Positions 63,485 through 64,000 of a stretch of 64,000 nt of DNA are shown here, piece by piece. The stretch lies in the NCBI RefSeq assembly GCF_028372415.1, contig NC_092872.1, positions 514,724,224-514,788,223 of the forward strand, read 5' to 3'. Positions within the stretch are counted from its first letter, which is position 1, and every line of letters starts with the position of its first letter. The position numbers were made by a program, and so were the translations under genes. The DNA is from Notamacropus eugenii (Eukaryota > Chordata > Mammalia > Diprotodontia > Macropodidae). The notes under the pieces are model-generated. The model did not search any database, was not told the origin of the DNA, and saw only the letters and a program-made list of their open reading frames with translations.

Positions 63485-63722
63485 CGCTGTTGTTGGTCAA
63501 TCATTTCTGACTCTTTGTGACTCCATTTGTGGTTTTCTTTGCAAAGATACTGGAGTGGTTTGCCATTTTCTTCTCCAGCTCATTTTACAGATGAGGAAAC
63601 TGAGGCAAACAGGGTTAAGTGACTTGCCCAATGTGAAACAGGTAGTAAATGTTTGAGGCCAGATTTGGACTCAGGTCTTCCTGCCTGGGGAGAGGAAGGG
63701 ACACTTTATTCACTGTACCACT
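63485..63722 (-). mobile_element. Composite tRNA-CORE SINE with RTE-type tail
   Basis: Antisense: ctgttgttggtcaatcattt, ctctttgtgactccatttgt, ctggagtggtttgccatttt, gatgaggaaactgaggcaaa, gtgacttgcccaatgtgaaa, ttattcactgtaccacttga. The 63,723-64,000 remainder shows nothing recognisable. Confidence 0.9.
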
Positions 63723-64000
63723 TGAATTAGGTGCATGCAAGATATTTACAAATGCCCACAGAACTATTACAAATAGTTATACTTGCCTTGCCCTTTCCTC
63801 TCCAACCATCCAAAATTAATAGGTTAGTTGTCCAGCTTTTCAAATGCTCTTCTGATGAACAAAGAGGTCATACTGAATAGTCATGACAGGATGGATTCAG
63901 GTCAAATTGAAAATTCCCCAATTGCTCCCTTTTTAAGGTGTAAGAGTGAGAGACTTAACCTTATTTTATTCTTTTATATTTTATTGATTCTCTTTATAGT

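Overview
This window looks like non-coding nuclear DNA from a marsupial. The reasons are AT-rich, CpG-poor sequence, dense old retrotransposons, and repeat types characteristic of marsupial genomes. These include L1 copies with marsupial-type 5' and 3' ends, MIR/THER1 CORE-SINEs, composite tRNA-CORE SINEs ending in a BovB/RTE-like tail, and L2-clade LINEs. I cannot tell an American from an Australian marsupial, or intron from intergenic DNA. I see no intact protein-coding gene, rRNA, tRNA or CRISPR array. Almost every open reading frame belongs to a decayed transposon or to a simple repeat. Repeat boundaries are read by eye from family resemblance and are usually good to about 10-30 bases.

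Layout. 1-9,050: L1 3' ends, MIR-type SINEs, two composite or related SINE types and a single-copy block at about 5.1-6.3 kb. 9,057-15,160: two L1 copies in series. The first keeps its 5' UTR, ORF1 and parts of the endonuclease and reverse transcriptase. The second keeps ORF1 and the 3' end and is split by an 876-bp retroposed insert that carries a myosin heavy chain P-loop exon in antisense. 15,165-19,890: an L2-rich block on both strands with recognisable endonuclease and RT motifs. 20,035-29,340: SINEs, two L1 3' ends and several single-copy stretches. 29,341-37,200: an L1 5' end with a YY1-type promoter motif, L1 insertions, L2 copies and an unclassified repeat here called R1. 37,372-38,185: a diverged tandem repeat with units of about 334-426 bp. 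38,365-42,920: an L1 lacking most of ORF2, the 3' part of a different LINE with a zinc-finger-like C terminus, a composite SINE and half of a hAT element. 43,200-53,425: SINEs, nested L1s, a single-copy block at 46.0-47.2 kb with clustered forkhead motifs, and a long L2 carrying a palindromic hAT element and a 145-bp GT repeat. 53,925-57,800: an L1 with neither ORF, then an L1 with ORF1 only. 57,950-64,000: a long L2, an L1 with the best-preserved ORF2 C terminus, an internally deleted hAT/Charlie transposon, and composite SINEs.

How the parts relate. The elements fall into mobilisation groups. L1 machinery explains the poly(A)-tailed copies with target-site duplications, including the myosin-antisense retrocopy. 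The composite SINE shares its tail with the BovB-like RTE. R1 shares its 3' end with the zinc-finger LINE. Several L1 copies lack ORF2 while keeping ORF1, which resembles the known HAL1 arrangement. I found no convincing new enzymatic or defence system. The most unusual objects are the retroposed myosin-antisense transcript, the ORF2-less L1 series, the tandem repeat at 37.4-38.2 kb and the forkhead cluster at 46.4 kb.
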